NCBI GenBank assembly: GCA_002025645.1
Contig: CP018783.1
Span: forward strand, 3,596,001-3,660,000
Reading direction: 5' to 3'
DNA from: Curtobacterium pusillum
GTDB lineage: Bacteria > Actinomycetota > Actinomycetes > Actinomycetales > Microbacteriaceae
DNA: 64,000 bases
Shown one piece after another: positions 27,319 through 36,038 of this stretch (within the stretch, counting starts at the first letter, position 1; every line of letters starts with the position of its first letter). Both the position numbers and the translations under genes were made by a program. A model generated the notes under the pieces. It was not told where the DNA came from. It did no database searches and saw nothing but the letters and a program-made list of their open reading frames with translations.

Positions 27319-28935
27319 CTACGCGACGCCGGTCGCCAGCCGCTCCGCCGCGTGCAGCAGCCGCGCGGTCACGGCGTGCGCCGGGCGGTCGAACACCGAC
27401 GCCGCGGGGCCGTGCTCGACGACACGGCCCTCGTGCACGACCAGCACGTCGTCGGCCATCCGCCGCACTGCCCGGAGGTCGTGCGACACGAACACCATCG
27501 CCACGCCGGTGGTGTCGCGCAGCCGTTCGAGCAGCGTGAGCACCGCGTCCTGCACCGTGGCGTCGAGCGCGGTGACGGGCTCGTCGAGGACGATCACCTC
27601 GGGCGACGTCGCCAGTGCCCGGGCGATCGCAAGCCGCTGCCGTTGCCCGCCGGACAGCGTCAGCGGGGGCCGTCGGCGGAGCGCGGGGTCGAGGCCGACC
27701 TGCTCGAGCGCGGCGTCGACCCGCGGCCCGAGCGACCCACGGGCCGATCGCTCGGCGCCGCCGGAGAACGCGTCGGCGAGGACCCGTTCGACGCTCCACC
27801 GCTCGTCGAACGTCGCACCAGGGTCCTGCACGACCGCGGCGAGCCGGTGCCGGTGCGGACGGCGGTCGCGTTCGTCGAGCGGGACCCAGGGTGCTCCGTC
27901 GAGCGTGACCGTTCCGGTGTCGGGGGTCTCGAGGCCGAGCAGGATCCGCGCGAGCGTCGTCTTGCCGGACCCCGAGGCGCCGATCACGCCGAGCACTCGC
28001 CCTCGTTCGAGCCCGAACGACACGTCGTCGAGCGCGCGGACCCCGTCGAACGCGCGCGAGATCCCGTCGGCGGCGAGCACCGGGCCCGCACCGTGCGGGG
28101 TTCCGCGCGACGTGCGAGCCTCGGGGCCTCGCACGGTGTCCGGAACCTCGCACACTGCGTCGCCACCGTCCGCGCCACCAGCAGCGCGCACCAGCGCCTG
28201 GGTCGCCTCGTGCTGCGGCGCCGCGAACACCGCGGCCACCGGTCCCTCCTCGACGACGCGTCCCTCGTGCATGACGACCACCCGGTCGGCCCAGCCCGCG
28301 ACGAGCCCGAGGTCGTGCGTGATCACGAGGAGCCCGGCCCCACGTGTCTGGGCGGCACGGAGCTGCTCCATCACCGTGACGGCGACCCCGGCGTCCAGCG
28401 CGGTGGTGGGTTCGTCCGCGACGACGAGGTCCGGCGACCCGACCGTCGCGGCGGCGATGAGCGCACGCTGCCGCATCCCGCCGGACAGCGTTCCCGCGAG
28501 CCGTCCGTCCGTCGCGATCGACGGGTCGAGTCCGACCGCGGTCAGGGCGTCCCGGACCGCGTCGACCCGTGCCGCCGCGGTCATGTCGGTGTGCAGCCGA
28601 AGTGCGTCGGCGACCTCGCGCCCGACCGGGCGCAGCGGGTCCAGGGCGCCCAGGGCCTCTTGGCCGACGTAGCCGACCCGTGCACCGCGCACCGCTCGCC
28701 ACCGCCGGTCGGAGAACGCACGGACGTCGAGGCCGGCCACGGTGAGCCGGTCGACCCGGACGGCGGAGCCCGCGGCGGACAGGCCGAGCGCAGCACGCGC
28801 GGTGACGGTCTTGCCCGAACCGGAGGCCCCGACGAGCGCCACGCACTCGCCTGCCCCGACCCGGAGTGCGACGTCGTGCACGACGGTCGTCCCGCCGATC
28901 GCGACGGTGAGGCCGTGCATGTCGAGGACGGTCAT
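27319..28935 (-). CDS. Double-ATPase ABC protein of an oligopeptide/nickel-type importer
   Basis: The 538-aa protein fuses DppD- and DppF-like ATPases. The first has Walker A GASGSGKT, signature LSGGMRQR and Walker B DLVVADEPTTALDAG; the second has Walker A GASGSGKT, signature LSGGQRQR and VIVLDEPVTALDATV. The linker between them (VCEVPDTVRGPEARTSRGTP) is encoded by a TGCGAGGTTCC-family repeat copy. The start ATG overlaps the preceding permease stop (ATGA). It should power import of peptides, nickel or another chelate by the upstream permeases and binding protein. Confidence 0.93.
   Translation of the reverse strand: MTVLDMHGLTVAIGGTTVVHDVALRVGAGECVALVGASGSGKTVTARAALGLSAAGSAVRVDRLTVAGLDVRAFSDRRWRAVRGARVGYVGQEALGALDPLRPVGREVADALRLHTDMTAAARVDAVRDALTAVGLDPSIATDGRLAGTLSGGMRQRALIAAATVGSPDLVVADEPTTALDAGVAVTVMEQLRAAQTRGAGLLVITHDLGLVAGWADRVVVMHEGRVVEEGPVAAVFAAPQHEATQALVRAAGGADGGDAVCEVPDTVRGPEARTSRGTPHGAGPVLAADGISRAFDGVRALDDVSFGLERGRVLGVIGASGSGKTTLARILLGLETPDTGTVTLDGAPWVPLDERDRRPHRHRLAAVVQDPGATFDERWSVERVLADAFSGGAERSARGSLGPRVDAALEQVGLDPALRRRPPLTLSGGQRQRLAIARALATSPEVIVLDEPVTALDATVQDAVLTLLERLRDTTGVAMVFVSHDLRAVRRMADDVLVVHEGRVVEHGPAASVFDRPAHAVTARLLHAAERLATGVA
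28083..28157. repeat. TGCGAGGTTCCGC-family repeat inside a coding sequence (copy 3)
   Basis: CGCACCGTGCGGGGTTCCGCGC, GTGCGAGCCTCGGGGCCTCGCAC and GGAACCTCGCACACTGCG repeat the order seen in intergenic copies. Read on the minus strand it is open and forms the interdomain linker of the double ATPase. Confidence 0.7.
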
Positions 28936-29813
28936 CGGAGGGCTCCCGTTCGTCGGATCGCCCGGCCGAGCACCGTCACCGCGGTCGCCAGCACGACGAT
29001 CGCGAGACCGGGGAAGGTGCTCATCCAGGGGGAGGTCTGCAGGTAGGTACGGCCGTCGGCGAGCATCGCGCCCCACTCCGGGGCCGGTGGTGGCGTGCCG
29101 ACGCCGAGGTAGCTGAGCGCCGAGGCCCACACGATCGCCTGTCCGATGCCGAGCGTCCCGACGGCGACCACGGGCCAGAGCGCGGCGGGCAGCACGTGCC
29201 GGAGGACGATCCGGCCGGGGGAGCGGCCCATCACGACGGCGGTCTCGACGACCTGCGAGGTGCGCGCACGGAGCACGAGTCCCCGCACGATGCGGGCGTA
29301 CCCGGGTGCGGTGGCGAACCCGACCGCGAGCATCGCCGGGACGGGCCCGGGCCCGGTCACCGCGATGACGACCAGCGCGACGAGCAGCAGCGGCAGGGCG
29401 AACGCGACTTCGGCGATGCGGCCCACGACCGCGTCGACGACCCGGCCGCCCAGCCCCGCGACGACGCCGAGCACGATGCCGACCCCGCCGCCGACGAGCG
29501 TCGCGACGACCCCGACGACGAGCGACGCGCGGGTCCCCGCGACGACGCGGGCGAGGACGTCCCGGCCGGACTCGTCGGTGCCGAACGGGTGGGCGCCGCT
29601 CGGTGCGAGCAGCGCGTCCGACGGGTGCACGGCGAGCGGGTCACCACCGCCCAGCAGCGCAGGCCAGACGGCGGCGACGACCGCGACCGCCACCACCGCT
29701 GCCGCGACCGTCCCGGCCGGGCCGAGCGTCCCCCCACGGAACCGCTCGGACCGTCCGTCGGACGGGTCACTGTGGGCACCGGCCTGGAGGCTCGGCTCGG
29801 CGATGCCGCTCAC
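28932..29813 (-). CDS. Peptide/nickel ABC transporter permease (DppC-like)
   Basis: The 293-aa membrane protein has HPFGTDESGRDVLARVVAGTR, the DppC/OppC signature, and the permease loop region ETAVVMGRSPGRIVLRHVLP. The GTG at 29813 overlaps the stop of the upstream permease (GTGA). Its N-terminal EPSLQAG is encoded by a dispersed-element copy (29781-29795). Confidence 0.93.
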   Translation of the reverse strand: MSGIAEPSLQAGAHSDPSDGRSERFRGGTLGPAGTVAAAVVAVAVVAAVWPALLGGGDPLAVHPSDALLAPSGAHPFGTDESGRDVLARVVAGTRASLVVGVVATLVGGGVGIVLGVVAGLGGRVVDAVVGRIAEVAFALPLLLVALVVIAVTGPGPVPAMLAVGFATAPGYARIVRGLVLRARTSQVVETAVVMGRSPGRIVLRHVLPAALWPVVAVGTLGIGQAIVWASALSYLGVGTPPPAPEWGAMLADGRTYLQTSPWMSTFPGLAIVVLATAVTVLGRAIRRTGALR

Positions 29814-30841
29814 CGTGCGCCCGCCTCGGGTCGGGTGACGCGCGGGGCGCGCCGCCGGGTGCGGACCCCGGGACGGGTCGCGTCGGCACGCGGGTCCACC
29901 AACCGCTCGACGAGGTCGGCGGCGGCGAGCACGACGACGTACGCCGCTGCCGACACGAGCGCGATGCCCGCGACGAGCGGCATGTCCCGCTGCGTGACCG
30001 CGGTCACGAGGGCGCGCCCGATGCCCGGGAGCGCGAACACCGACTCGACGACGACGGCACCGGAGACGAGCGACCCGAAGGCCCAGGCGGACAACGCGAT
30101 GCCCGGCAGTGCGGCGTGCCGGAGCAGGTGTCGGCCGAAGAGCCCGGCGCGGGTCTCGCCGCGACTCCGGGCGGCGAGGGCGAACGCCGATCGCTGCGCG
30201 TCCACCACGCCGTCGCGGACCGTCTCGGCCAGGTACCCGGCGACCGGCACGGCGACCGTGACCACCGGCAGCACCCAGCCTCGGGCGGTGCCGTCGCTCA
30301 CCGCGGGGACCCAGCCCAGTGCGCTCGCGAACACCACGATCAGGACGCTGCCGAGCCAGAAGTGCGGCGTGACGCTCGCGGTGACGCTCAGGGCGCTCGT
30401 CAGACCGGCCGCGAACCGGCCGCGCTGCGTCGACCACCACGCGGCGACGATCGCGAGCACCCAGGCGACGACGAGCCCGAGGACGGCGAGCGTCAGCGTC
30501 ACCGGGAGCTGCTGCCCGAGGAGCGTCGCGACCGGGGTCCGGAACGCGTACGAGTCACCGAGGTGCCCGGTCGCCAGCCGGCCCAGGAACACGACGTACT
30601 GCACGAGCACCGGCCGGTCGAGGCCGTACTCCTGTCGGACCTGCGCGACCGCCTCGGCCGAGGCCTGCGAACCGGGCCCGCCGAGGATCGCGAGCGCAGG
30701 GTCGCCGGGGATCAGCCGGATCGCGACGAACACGATCGTCGCGACGGCCCAGAGCACGCCGATGCCGCCGGCCAGGCGGCGGAGTCCCCACAGGGCCCAC
30801 GCCGACCACCCGGCGGGCGCGCTCCGACGTCCGCGACGCAA
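29810..30841 (-). CDS. Peptide/nickel ABC transporter permease (DppB-like)
   Basis: The 343-aa permease shows GLRRLAGGIGVLWAVATIVFVAIRLIPGDPA, the DppB N-terminus, and FALAARSRGETRAGLFGRHLLRHA in the ATPase-docking region. I chose the TTG at 30841 because GGAGG lies six bases upstream; that ribosome site is part of a dispersed element (30843-30857). A GTG at 30892, inside the end of the binding-protein gene, is the alternative and would add 17 residues. Confidence 0.9.
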   Translation of the reverse strand: MRRGRRSAPAGWSAWALWGLRRLAGGIGVLWAVATIVFVAIRLIPGDPALAILGGPGSQASAEAVAQVRQEYGLDRPVLVQYVVFLGRLATGHLGDSYAFRTPVATLLGQQLPVTLTLAVLGLVVAWVLAIVAAWWSTQRGRFAAGLTSALSVTASVTPHFWLGSVLIVVFASALGWVPAVSDGTARGWVLPVVTVAVPVAGYLAETVRDGVVDAQRSAFALAARSRGETRAGLFGRHLLRHAALPGIALSAWAFGSLVSGAVVVESVFALPGIGRALVTAVTQRDMPLVAGIALVSAAAYVVVLAAADLVERLVDPRADATRPGVRTRRRAPRVTRPEAGAR

Positions 30842-30842
30842 T

Positions 30843-30857
30843 CCGTGCCTCCAGGCC
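30843..30857 (-). promoter_or_regulatory. Dispersed element acting as ribosome binding site of the DppB-like gene
   Basis: On the minus strand GGCCTGGAGGCACGG ends one base before the TTG start at 30841. GGAGG is at ideal spacing, and the element fills most of the 20-base gap between the binding-protein and permease genes. Confidence 0.55.
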
Positions 30858-30861
30858 GGTG

Positions 30862-32490
30862 TCAGCGGTCGATCCAGGCCGTGCCGAACCACGGCGTCGA
30901 CACCGCGGTGGTCTGCACGCCGTGCACGCTGGAGCGCACCAGGAAGTGGTTCTGCTGGTCGTAGAGGGGGAGCACGGTGCCGCTGGCCAGGATGGTCTTC
31001 TGCGCCCGCTCGTACAGGTCGCCGCGCTCGGACGTGTCCGAGGTCTGCGCGGCACGCTGCAGCAGGTCGTCGAGCTCCGGGTCGTCGAGCTGGGCGAGGT
31101 TCGCGAAGTACCCCGACGGCGCGGGCGTGATGCTCGCGCTGTCGTAGAGGATGCGGAGGACGTCCGCGCCGACCTTCGTGTACGGGGCGCTGACGACGTC
31201 GTACTGGTTCGCCGCGAGGGCCGCGTACCAGCTGGACAGGTCGAGTTCCTGCAGCACGACCTTGAAGCCGACGGCCTTCTCGGACGCCTGGATCTGCTGG
31301 AACAGACTGCGCTCGGCGGGGACTGACTGGTTCGTCGACACCGGGAACGTGACGGTGAGCTGCTGGCCGTCCTTCTGCCGGATGCCGTCGCTGCCGACCT
31401 TCCAGCCGGCGTCGTCGAGGAGCTGCTTCGCCTTCGTCGGGGAGTACCCGAACAGGCTCTTGTCGGAGTACCCGTAGGGCTCGACGCTGGAGAGCACCGA
31501 GTACGAGCGCTTCGCCGTCCCGAGGAAGAGCGACCGGATGCCCGGGTCGATCTCGGCGCCGGCGATGAACGCCTTGCGCACGGCCTCGTCACGGAAGACG
31601 CCGTGGCCGGAGTTCAGCTCGAGGCGGTTCGACGCGCCGGGGCGCGGGGCGTCGAGGTCGCGGATCGAGCCCGTGGACGACGCGGCCTTGAGCTGGTCGG
31701 GCTGGGCGTTGTCGATGACGTCGACCTGGCCGGACTGCAGCGCCGCGTAGCGGGAGGTCGAGTCGGGCAGGAAGCGCCAGGTGATCCCGGACAGCCGCGG
31801 CTTCGTGCTGCCGGCGAGTGGCGTGTAGTCGGCGTTCTTCCGCAGGGTCACGCGGTCGCCGTGCTTCCAGGCGGTGACCTCGAACGGGCCGGTGCCGACG
31901 GGCGACTCGCAGTTCACCTCCTGCGAGCGCTGCAGGGCCTTCGGGGACTCCATGCCGACCCAGGGCTGCGAGAACGACTCGAGCAGGGCACTGTCCGGTC
32001 GGCTCAGCGTCAGCGTGACGGTGCGGTCGTCGGTGGCGGTCGCCTTCGTGATCGACTGCAGCGCGAGGTACCCCGTGCTCGACGCCGTCGCCGGGTCCTG
32101 CACGTGCTCGATGTTCGCCACGACCGCCGCGGCGTCGAAGGGCGTGCCGTCGGTGAAGGTCACGTCGTCGCGGAGCGTGAACGTCAGGGTCTTCCCGTCG
32201 TCGCTCGTGGTCCAGGACTTCGCGAGCGCGGGGACGGGCTTGCCGTCGTCGAGGGCCGTGAGCTCCTCGATGTACTGGCTGGACAGCAGCGCCTGCGGGT
32301 AGTTGCCGCCGACGTGCGGGTCGAGGCAGGTGGGTTCGGCGTCGCCCGAGGCGTACACGAGCGTGCCGCCGTTCACCGGGGTGCTGTCCGAGGTCGCGGT
32401 GCCGCCACCCGTGCACCCGGCGAGCACGAGGAGGAGCGCCGCGGCGCCGGCGACCGCCGCGGCGGTTTTCTGTACTGAGTCCAAGATCAT
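30862..32490 (-). CDS. Family 5 ABC substrate-binding lipoprotein (peptide/nickel)
   Basis: The 542-aa lipoprotein has a lipobox LAGC at residues about 23-26, a Thr/Ser/Gly linker, then the SBP family 5 domain (GGTLVYASGDAEPTCLDPHVGG; FTLRDDVTFTDGTPFDAAAVV; EVNCESPVGTGPFEVTAWKHGD). It heads the operon, followed by two permeases and the double ATPase. On the minus strand TAGACT (32500-32505) lies nine bases before the ATG. The ligand could be a peptide, nickel chelate or siderophore-like molecule. Confidence 0.92.
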   Translation of the reverse strand: MILDSVQKTAAAVAGAAALLLVLAGCTGGGTATSDSTPVNGGTLVYASGDAEPTCLDPHVGGNYPQALLSSQYIEELTALDDGKPVPALAKSWTTSDDGKTLTFTLRDDVTFTDGTPFDAAAVVANIEHVQDPATASSTGYLALQSITKATATDDRTVTLTLSRPDSALLESFSQPWVGMESPKALQRSQEVNCESPVGTGPFEVTAWKHGDRVTLRKNADYTPLAGSTKPRLSGITWRFLPDSTSRYAALQSGQVDVIDNAQPDQLKAASSTGSIRDLDAPRPGASNRLELNSGHGVFRDEAVRKAFIAGAEIDPGIRSLFLGTAKRSYSVLSSVEPYGYSDKSLFGYSPTKAKQLLDDAGWKVGSDGIRQKDGQQLTVTFPVSTNQSVPAERSLFQQIQASEKAVGFKVVLQELDLSSWYAALAANQYDVVSAPYTKVGADVLRILYDSASITPAPSGYFANLAQLDDPELDDLLQRAAQTSDTSERGDLYERAQKTILASGTVLPLYDQQNHFLVRSSVHGVQTTAVSTPWFGTAWIDR

Positions 32491-32499
32491 GGCTGGACG

Positions 32500-32522
32500 A
32501 GTCTAGCGGTTTACTGGGGCCC
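32500..32522. promoter_or_regulatory. Divergent overlapping promoter region (SBP / tetR)
   Basis: Minus-strand TAGACT (32500-32505) and plus-strand TTTACT (32510-32515) are back to back. The latter is seven bases before the tetR ATG, suggesting a leaderless regulator transcript. The 32-base gap leaves no room for independent control of the two genes. Confidence 0.45.
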
Positions 32523-33122
32523 ATGGACGAACCGATGCGCCGCGGTGGACGGCCCCGACGCTCGAGTGCCGAGGTGCTCGCCGACGCCGCCGCGGAGCTG
32601 TTCCTCGAGCAGGGGTACGCCCGCACCACGGTCGACCAGATCGCCGTCCGCGCCGGGGTGAGCCGGGCCACGTTCTTCAACTACTTCACGGCGAAGTCGG
32701 ACGTGCTCTGGCTCGACCTGGACGCCGCCGTCGCGTCGTTGCCCGGGCTGCTGGCGGCGTCGACCGAACCCTCCGCCGTCCGTGCCGTCGAGGAGGCACT
32801 GCTCGCCGCGGCCCGCGCCCACGATCCCGAGCGGGTCCCGTGGGCGATCGCCCAGGCCGAGGTGATGGGCATCGGTCCGGAACTCGTCGCGAGCGTCGCG
32901 ACCCGGGTGACCGCGCAGCACGCGACCGTCGCGGCGTTCGTGGCCGGCCGGACGGGGGACCACCCGGCCGCGCTGTGGCCGCAGACCGTGTCCGGCGCGA
33001 TGATCGGTGCCGCTGGGGCGGCCTTCGGCGTCTGGGTGGCGGACGGGGTGGCGCGCGACCCGCTCGTCCACTACGTGGCCGCGGCGCTCAGCCCCGTCGC
33101 GGCGGGGCTCGACGAGGTCTGA
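32523..33122 (+). CDS. TetR-family regulator, divergent from the peptide ABC operon
   Basis: The 199-aa protein has a TetR DNA-binding domain (AELFLEQGYARTTVDQIAVRAGVSRATFFNYFTAKSDVL, residues about 27-64) and a helical ligand domain. Because it is only 32 bases from the divergent binding-protein gene, it is the likely repressor of the ABC operon and of itself. No clear palindrome stands out in the short gap. Confidence 0.9.
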   Translation: MDEPMRRGGRPRRSSAEVLADAAAELFLEQGYARTTVDQIAVRAGVSRATFFNYFTAKSDVLWLDLDAAVASLPGLLAASTEPSAVRAVEEALLAAARAHDPERVPWAIAQAEVMGIGPELVASVATRVTAQHATVAAFVAGRTGDHPAALWPQTVSGAMIGAAGAAFGVWVADGVARDPLVHYVAAALSPVAAGLDEV

Positions 33123-33206
33123 GACCGCGCGCAGCCCTCCTCGGAAGCTGCGACACCGGCGCGGACGCAGTCGCAGGACTCGGCCCCTGTGCGAGGATCG
33201 TTCACC

Positions 33207-34742
33207 GTGACCAGCAGGAGACCGTCCCCACGTGCCCGCACGGTCGGGCGGTCCGCAGCACTCGTCGCGGTCGTCCTGGCGGGGCTGTTCGTGGCCTTCC
33301 GGCACATCGGGCAGCAGACGCTCTACCCGGACGAGCTCACCTACCTCTCCGCCGCGTGGGACTACGTCCACGGCACCTTCACCGCGAACCTCGAGCACCC
33401 ACCGACCGCGAAGTACCTGTACGGGATCGCCCAGCTCGTCCTCGGTCCCGGAGGCCTCGCCCCGCGCCTGGTCGCCACGTCCGCCGCCTTCGGGACAGGG
33501 GTCGTGCTGTTCCTCTGGCTCCGACGCCCCGTCGGCTTCTGGGCGGCGCTGGCGGCCGCCGGGCTCTGGTGGCTGACCCCCCGCGGCGACAAGCCGACCT
33601 GGGGGGACGTCGCGAGCGGCGCTGCCGCCCGAATCGACCGGCTCGCGCTCCTCGAACCCGTCATGGTCTTCTTCGCGGTGCTCGCACTCGCACTCACGTG
33701 GCGGTGGGCCGTCGGTCCGGCACGCAGCGGACGTCGGACGCTGGACCCCGGCAGCGGGGGCTCGACGGCCGCGCGGGCGTTCGCCGGGTGGCCCTGGATG
33801 ACCCTCGCCGGTGCCGCCTTCGCCCTCTCCGTGACGTCGAAGGTGTCGACCGCGGTCCTGCTGGTCGCGATCGCGGCGGTACCGGTGCTCTTCCGGCAGT
33901 GGTGGCGCCTCCTCGCCGGCGGCGTGGTCGCCGCAGTGGCCTTCGCCGTGGTCTTCGTCGTGGTGTACGTACCGGTCGGCGGGGTCCGGGCGATCCAGTA
34001 CATGCTCGACTTCCAGGACGAGCACAACCTCAAGGGCCACGTCACCCAGGTCCTCGGGAGGGACTACCAGCACTCGCCGTGGTGGGCGAACTTCGTCTAC
34101 CTGCAGCAGGGGATCGGTTGGACGATGCTCGTCGTCGTCCTCCTCGGGATCACCTGCGCCGTCGTCATCCGGCCGGACCGCCTCGTCGCGGTGCTCGGCA
34201 TCGCGCTCGGCTCGCTCATCGTCTTCTACTGCACCGTCGGTGTGGCGCTCCCGCACTACTACGACGCCTGGATGCCGTTCGCGCTCGCGCTCGCCGCGAT
34301 CGGGTACGTGCGGTTGGCCAGGGTGCGACCTCCCGTCACGGCGGTGCTCGCCGGCGTGCTCGTCGCTGCGACCGTCGTCCCGGCGGCGCAGCTCGCGGTG
34401 GCGGTCGAGCAGGCGCGTCCGGCCGGCCTCGCCGCGCTCCAGCCGGCGCTCGCTCGTCACGATGCGGCGGACGCGCGGGTGCTGTTCGCGAAGCTGAACC
34501 GTCCGGCCTTCGCGGTCTACTTCCTGAGCGATCGCGGCTTCATGCAGTACGTGGACAGCGGACAGTACCGCGTGGTGGTCGAGGGCACGGACGACCGGTT
34601 CCCGATGACCCCGGCGCTCCGGACGTTCCTGACCGAGCACCGGTCGGAGTTCGACTCCTTCCGCGTCGACGACCTGCGCGTGTGGGTGATGCGGGACGGC
34701 CGGTCGTTCACGATGACGAAGACGGGCCCGGTCGAGGGCTGA
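33207..34742 (+). CDS. GT-C-fold membrane glycosyltransferase (GT39/PMT-like)
   Basis: The 511-aa protein starts with a short basic N-terminus and a helix, then an extracytoplasmic loop with QTLYPDELTYLSAAWDYV; the Asp-Glu pair is the catalytic motif position in GT-C enzymes. EHPPTAKYLYGIAQLVLG follows, typical of ArnT/PMT-like proteins. About ten helices and a C-terminal soluble domain (from about residue 405) complete it. It transfers a polyprenyl-linked sugar to a protein or lipid outside the membrane. It is followed by a convergent CDF transporter, so no operon context helps. Confidence 0.85.
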   Translation: MTSRRPSPRARTVGRSAALVAVVLAGLFVAFRHIGQQTLYPDELTYLSAAWDYVHGTFTANLEHPPTAKYLYGIAQLVLGPGGLAPRLVATSAAFGTGVVLFLWLRRPVGFWAALAAAGLWWLTPRGDKPTWGDVASGAAARIDRLALLEPVMVFFAVLALALTWRWAVGPARSGRRTLDPGSGGSTAARAFAGWPWMTLAGAAFALSVTSKVSTAVLLVAIAAVPVLFRQWWRLLAGGVVAAVAFAVVFVVVYVPVGGVRAIQYMLDFQDEHNLKGHVTQVLGRDYQHSPWWANFVYLQQGIGWTMLVVVLLGITCAVVIRPDRLVAVLGIALGSLIVFYCTVGVALPHYYDAWMPFALALAAIGYVRLARVRPPVTAVLAGVLVAATVVPAAQLAVAVEQARPAGLAALQPALARHDAADARVLFAKLNRPAFAVYFLSDRGFMQYVDSGQYRVVVEGTDDRFPMTPALRTFLTEHRSEFDSFRVDDLRVWVMRDGRSFTMTKTGPVEG

Positions 34743-34769
34743 CCGCCCCGCAGTGCCCGGTGCGCCGCG

Positions 34770-35804
34770 TCACTCCGTGCGCAGCGTGCCCGCCCCGCCG
34801 GCTGCGACGTCCTCGACCGTGCCGTCCCGCACGACCTCGGGCACCTCGTCGCTCGTCGGCCGCAGCGAAGCGTCCCCGGGGTAGCTCAGCGTGAGGACCG
34901 CTTCCTCGATGTACTGGCTGTCCTCCAGCGACTGCTCGACCTCCCGGAGCCGCACCGCGACGTGCTCCTCGTTCTCGTTGCCGGTGAGGTCGACGGCGGC
35001 GACGAGGTACACCCGCGACGGTCCGACGAACTCCAGGTGCAGGTAGGTCACGCGTTCGATCTGCGAACGGCGGAGCAGCTCGACGAGCACGGCGTTCTCG
35101 AGCTCCGGGGACGTGCTCTCGCCGAGCAGGAACCGGCGGTTCCGGTCGATGAGGATGATCGCGACGACCCCGAGCAGGACGCCGATCGCGATCGAGCCGA
35201 CGGCGTCGAAGACCGCCAGGCCGGTGATCTGGTGCAGGAACACCCCGAGGAACGCGACGACGAGGCCGACCAGCGCGGCGGCGTCCTCGGCGAACACGGC
35301 GCGCAGGGTCGGGTTCGACGACTGCAGCACGTGGCGCAGCACCGGGACCCGACGCTTCGTCGCGGCACCGTGCGCCTGCCGGTACGCCTGCAGGAAGCTC
35401 GTGCCCTCGAGGCAGAACGACACCGCGAGCACGATGTAGTTCAGGACGACGTCCTCGGCCGGCCCGGTGTCCCCGAGCTCGGTGATGCCGTGGTAGATCG
35501 ACACGATCGCGCCCGCGGTGAACAGGCCGAACGCCGCGAACATCGACCAGATGTAGGTCTCGCGCCCGTACCCGAGCGGGTGCGCCGTGTCGCGCTTCCG
35601 GGCTCCTCGACGCTCCGCCACGAGGAGGAAGATCTCGTTCCCGGTGTCGGCCCACGAGTGCGCCGCCTCGGCGACCATGGACGCCGATCCGGTGATCAGC
35701 GAGGCGATCGTCTTGGCGATCGCGACGAGCAGGTTCGCGCCGAACGCGATGATGACGGTGAGCAGGGACTCAGGGCGGTCCTCCTGCTCAGGAGAGTCGG
35801 GCAT
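34770..35804 (-). CDS. Cation diffusion facilitator (CDF) family transporter
   Basis: The 344-aa protein has six helices with the metal site patterns [16 protein letters not shown] (HxxxD, helix 2) and [12 protein letters not shown] (helix 5), and a cytoplasmic C-terminal domain of about 90 residues. It exports a divalent metal such as Zn or Mn in exchange for protons. The ATG at 35804 is chosen; in-frame ATGs at 35861/35864 would add 19-20 residues and overlap the ileS leader on the other strand. Confidence 0.9.
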   Translation of the reverse strand: MPDSPEQEDRPESLLTVIIAFGANLLVAIAKTIASLITGSASMVAEAAHSWADTGNEIFLLVAERRGARKRDTAHPLGYGRETYIWSMFAAFGLFTAGAIVSIYHGITELGDTGPAEDVVLNYIVLAVSFCLEGTSFLQAYRQAHGAATKRRVPVLRHVLQSSNPTLRAVFAEDAAALVGLVVAFLGVFLHQITGLAVFDAVGSIAIGVLLGVVAIILIDRNRRFLLGESTSPELENAVLVELLRRSQIERVTYLHLEFVGPSRVYLVAAVDLTGNENEEHVAVRLREVEQSLEDSQYIEEAVLTLSYPGDASLRPTSDEVPEVVRDGTVEDVAAGGAGTLRTE

Positions 35805-35827
35805 CGCTCCAGCATGCTCCCGTCCGC

Positions 35828-36038
35828 TAAACTCTTCTCGAACAGGCGTCGATCCGGCCATCACCGGGGAGCCTCCGGAAGAACGCGGGTCCGCCCGTCA
35901 GTAGAACCGGGCGGGCCGGGCTGCGCACGATCCCGAACACGAGCGGTCGTGGGCAGCTGTCCACGGCAAGCGAGGTGGTACCGCGGAGCACGCTCCGTCC
36001 TCGTGGAAAGTCACATCCGCGATCCTCAGGAGCCCCCG
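35828..36038 (+). promoter_or_regulatory. T-box riboswitch controlling ileS
   Basis: A -10 TAAACT (35828-35833) precedes a roughly 195-base leader. Stem I contains the isoleucine specifier ATC (35860-35862) in GCCATCACCGGGGAGCC. The conserved T-box AGGTGGTACCGCGG (35973-35986) contains TGGT, which pairs with the uncharged tRNA end. A following GGAGCACGCTCC stem can sequester the ribosome site GGAG (36029-36032). No U-run terminator is present, so control should be translational, as known for actinobacterial ileS T-boxes. Confidence 0.9.

Noticed and set aside
33123-33206. Operator or RNA between tetR and the GT-C gene
   Set aside because: Only short, imperfect repeats (AAGCTGCGAC, GACGCAGTCGC) and no convincing structure.
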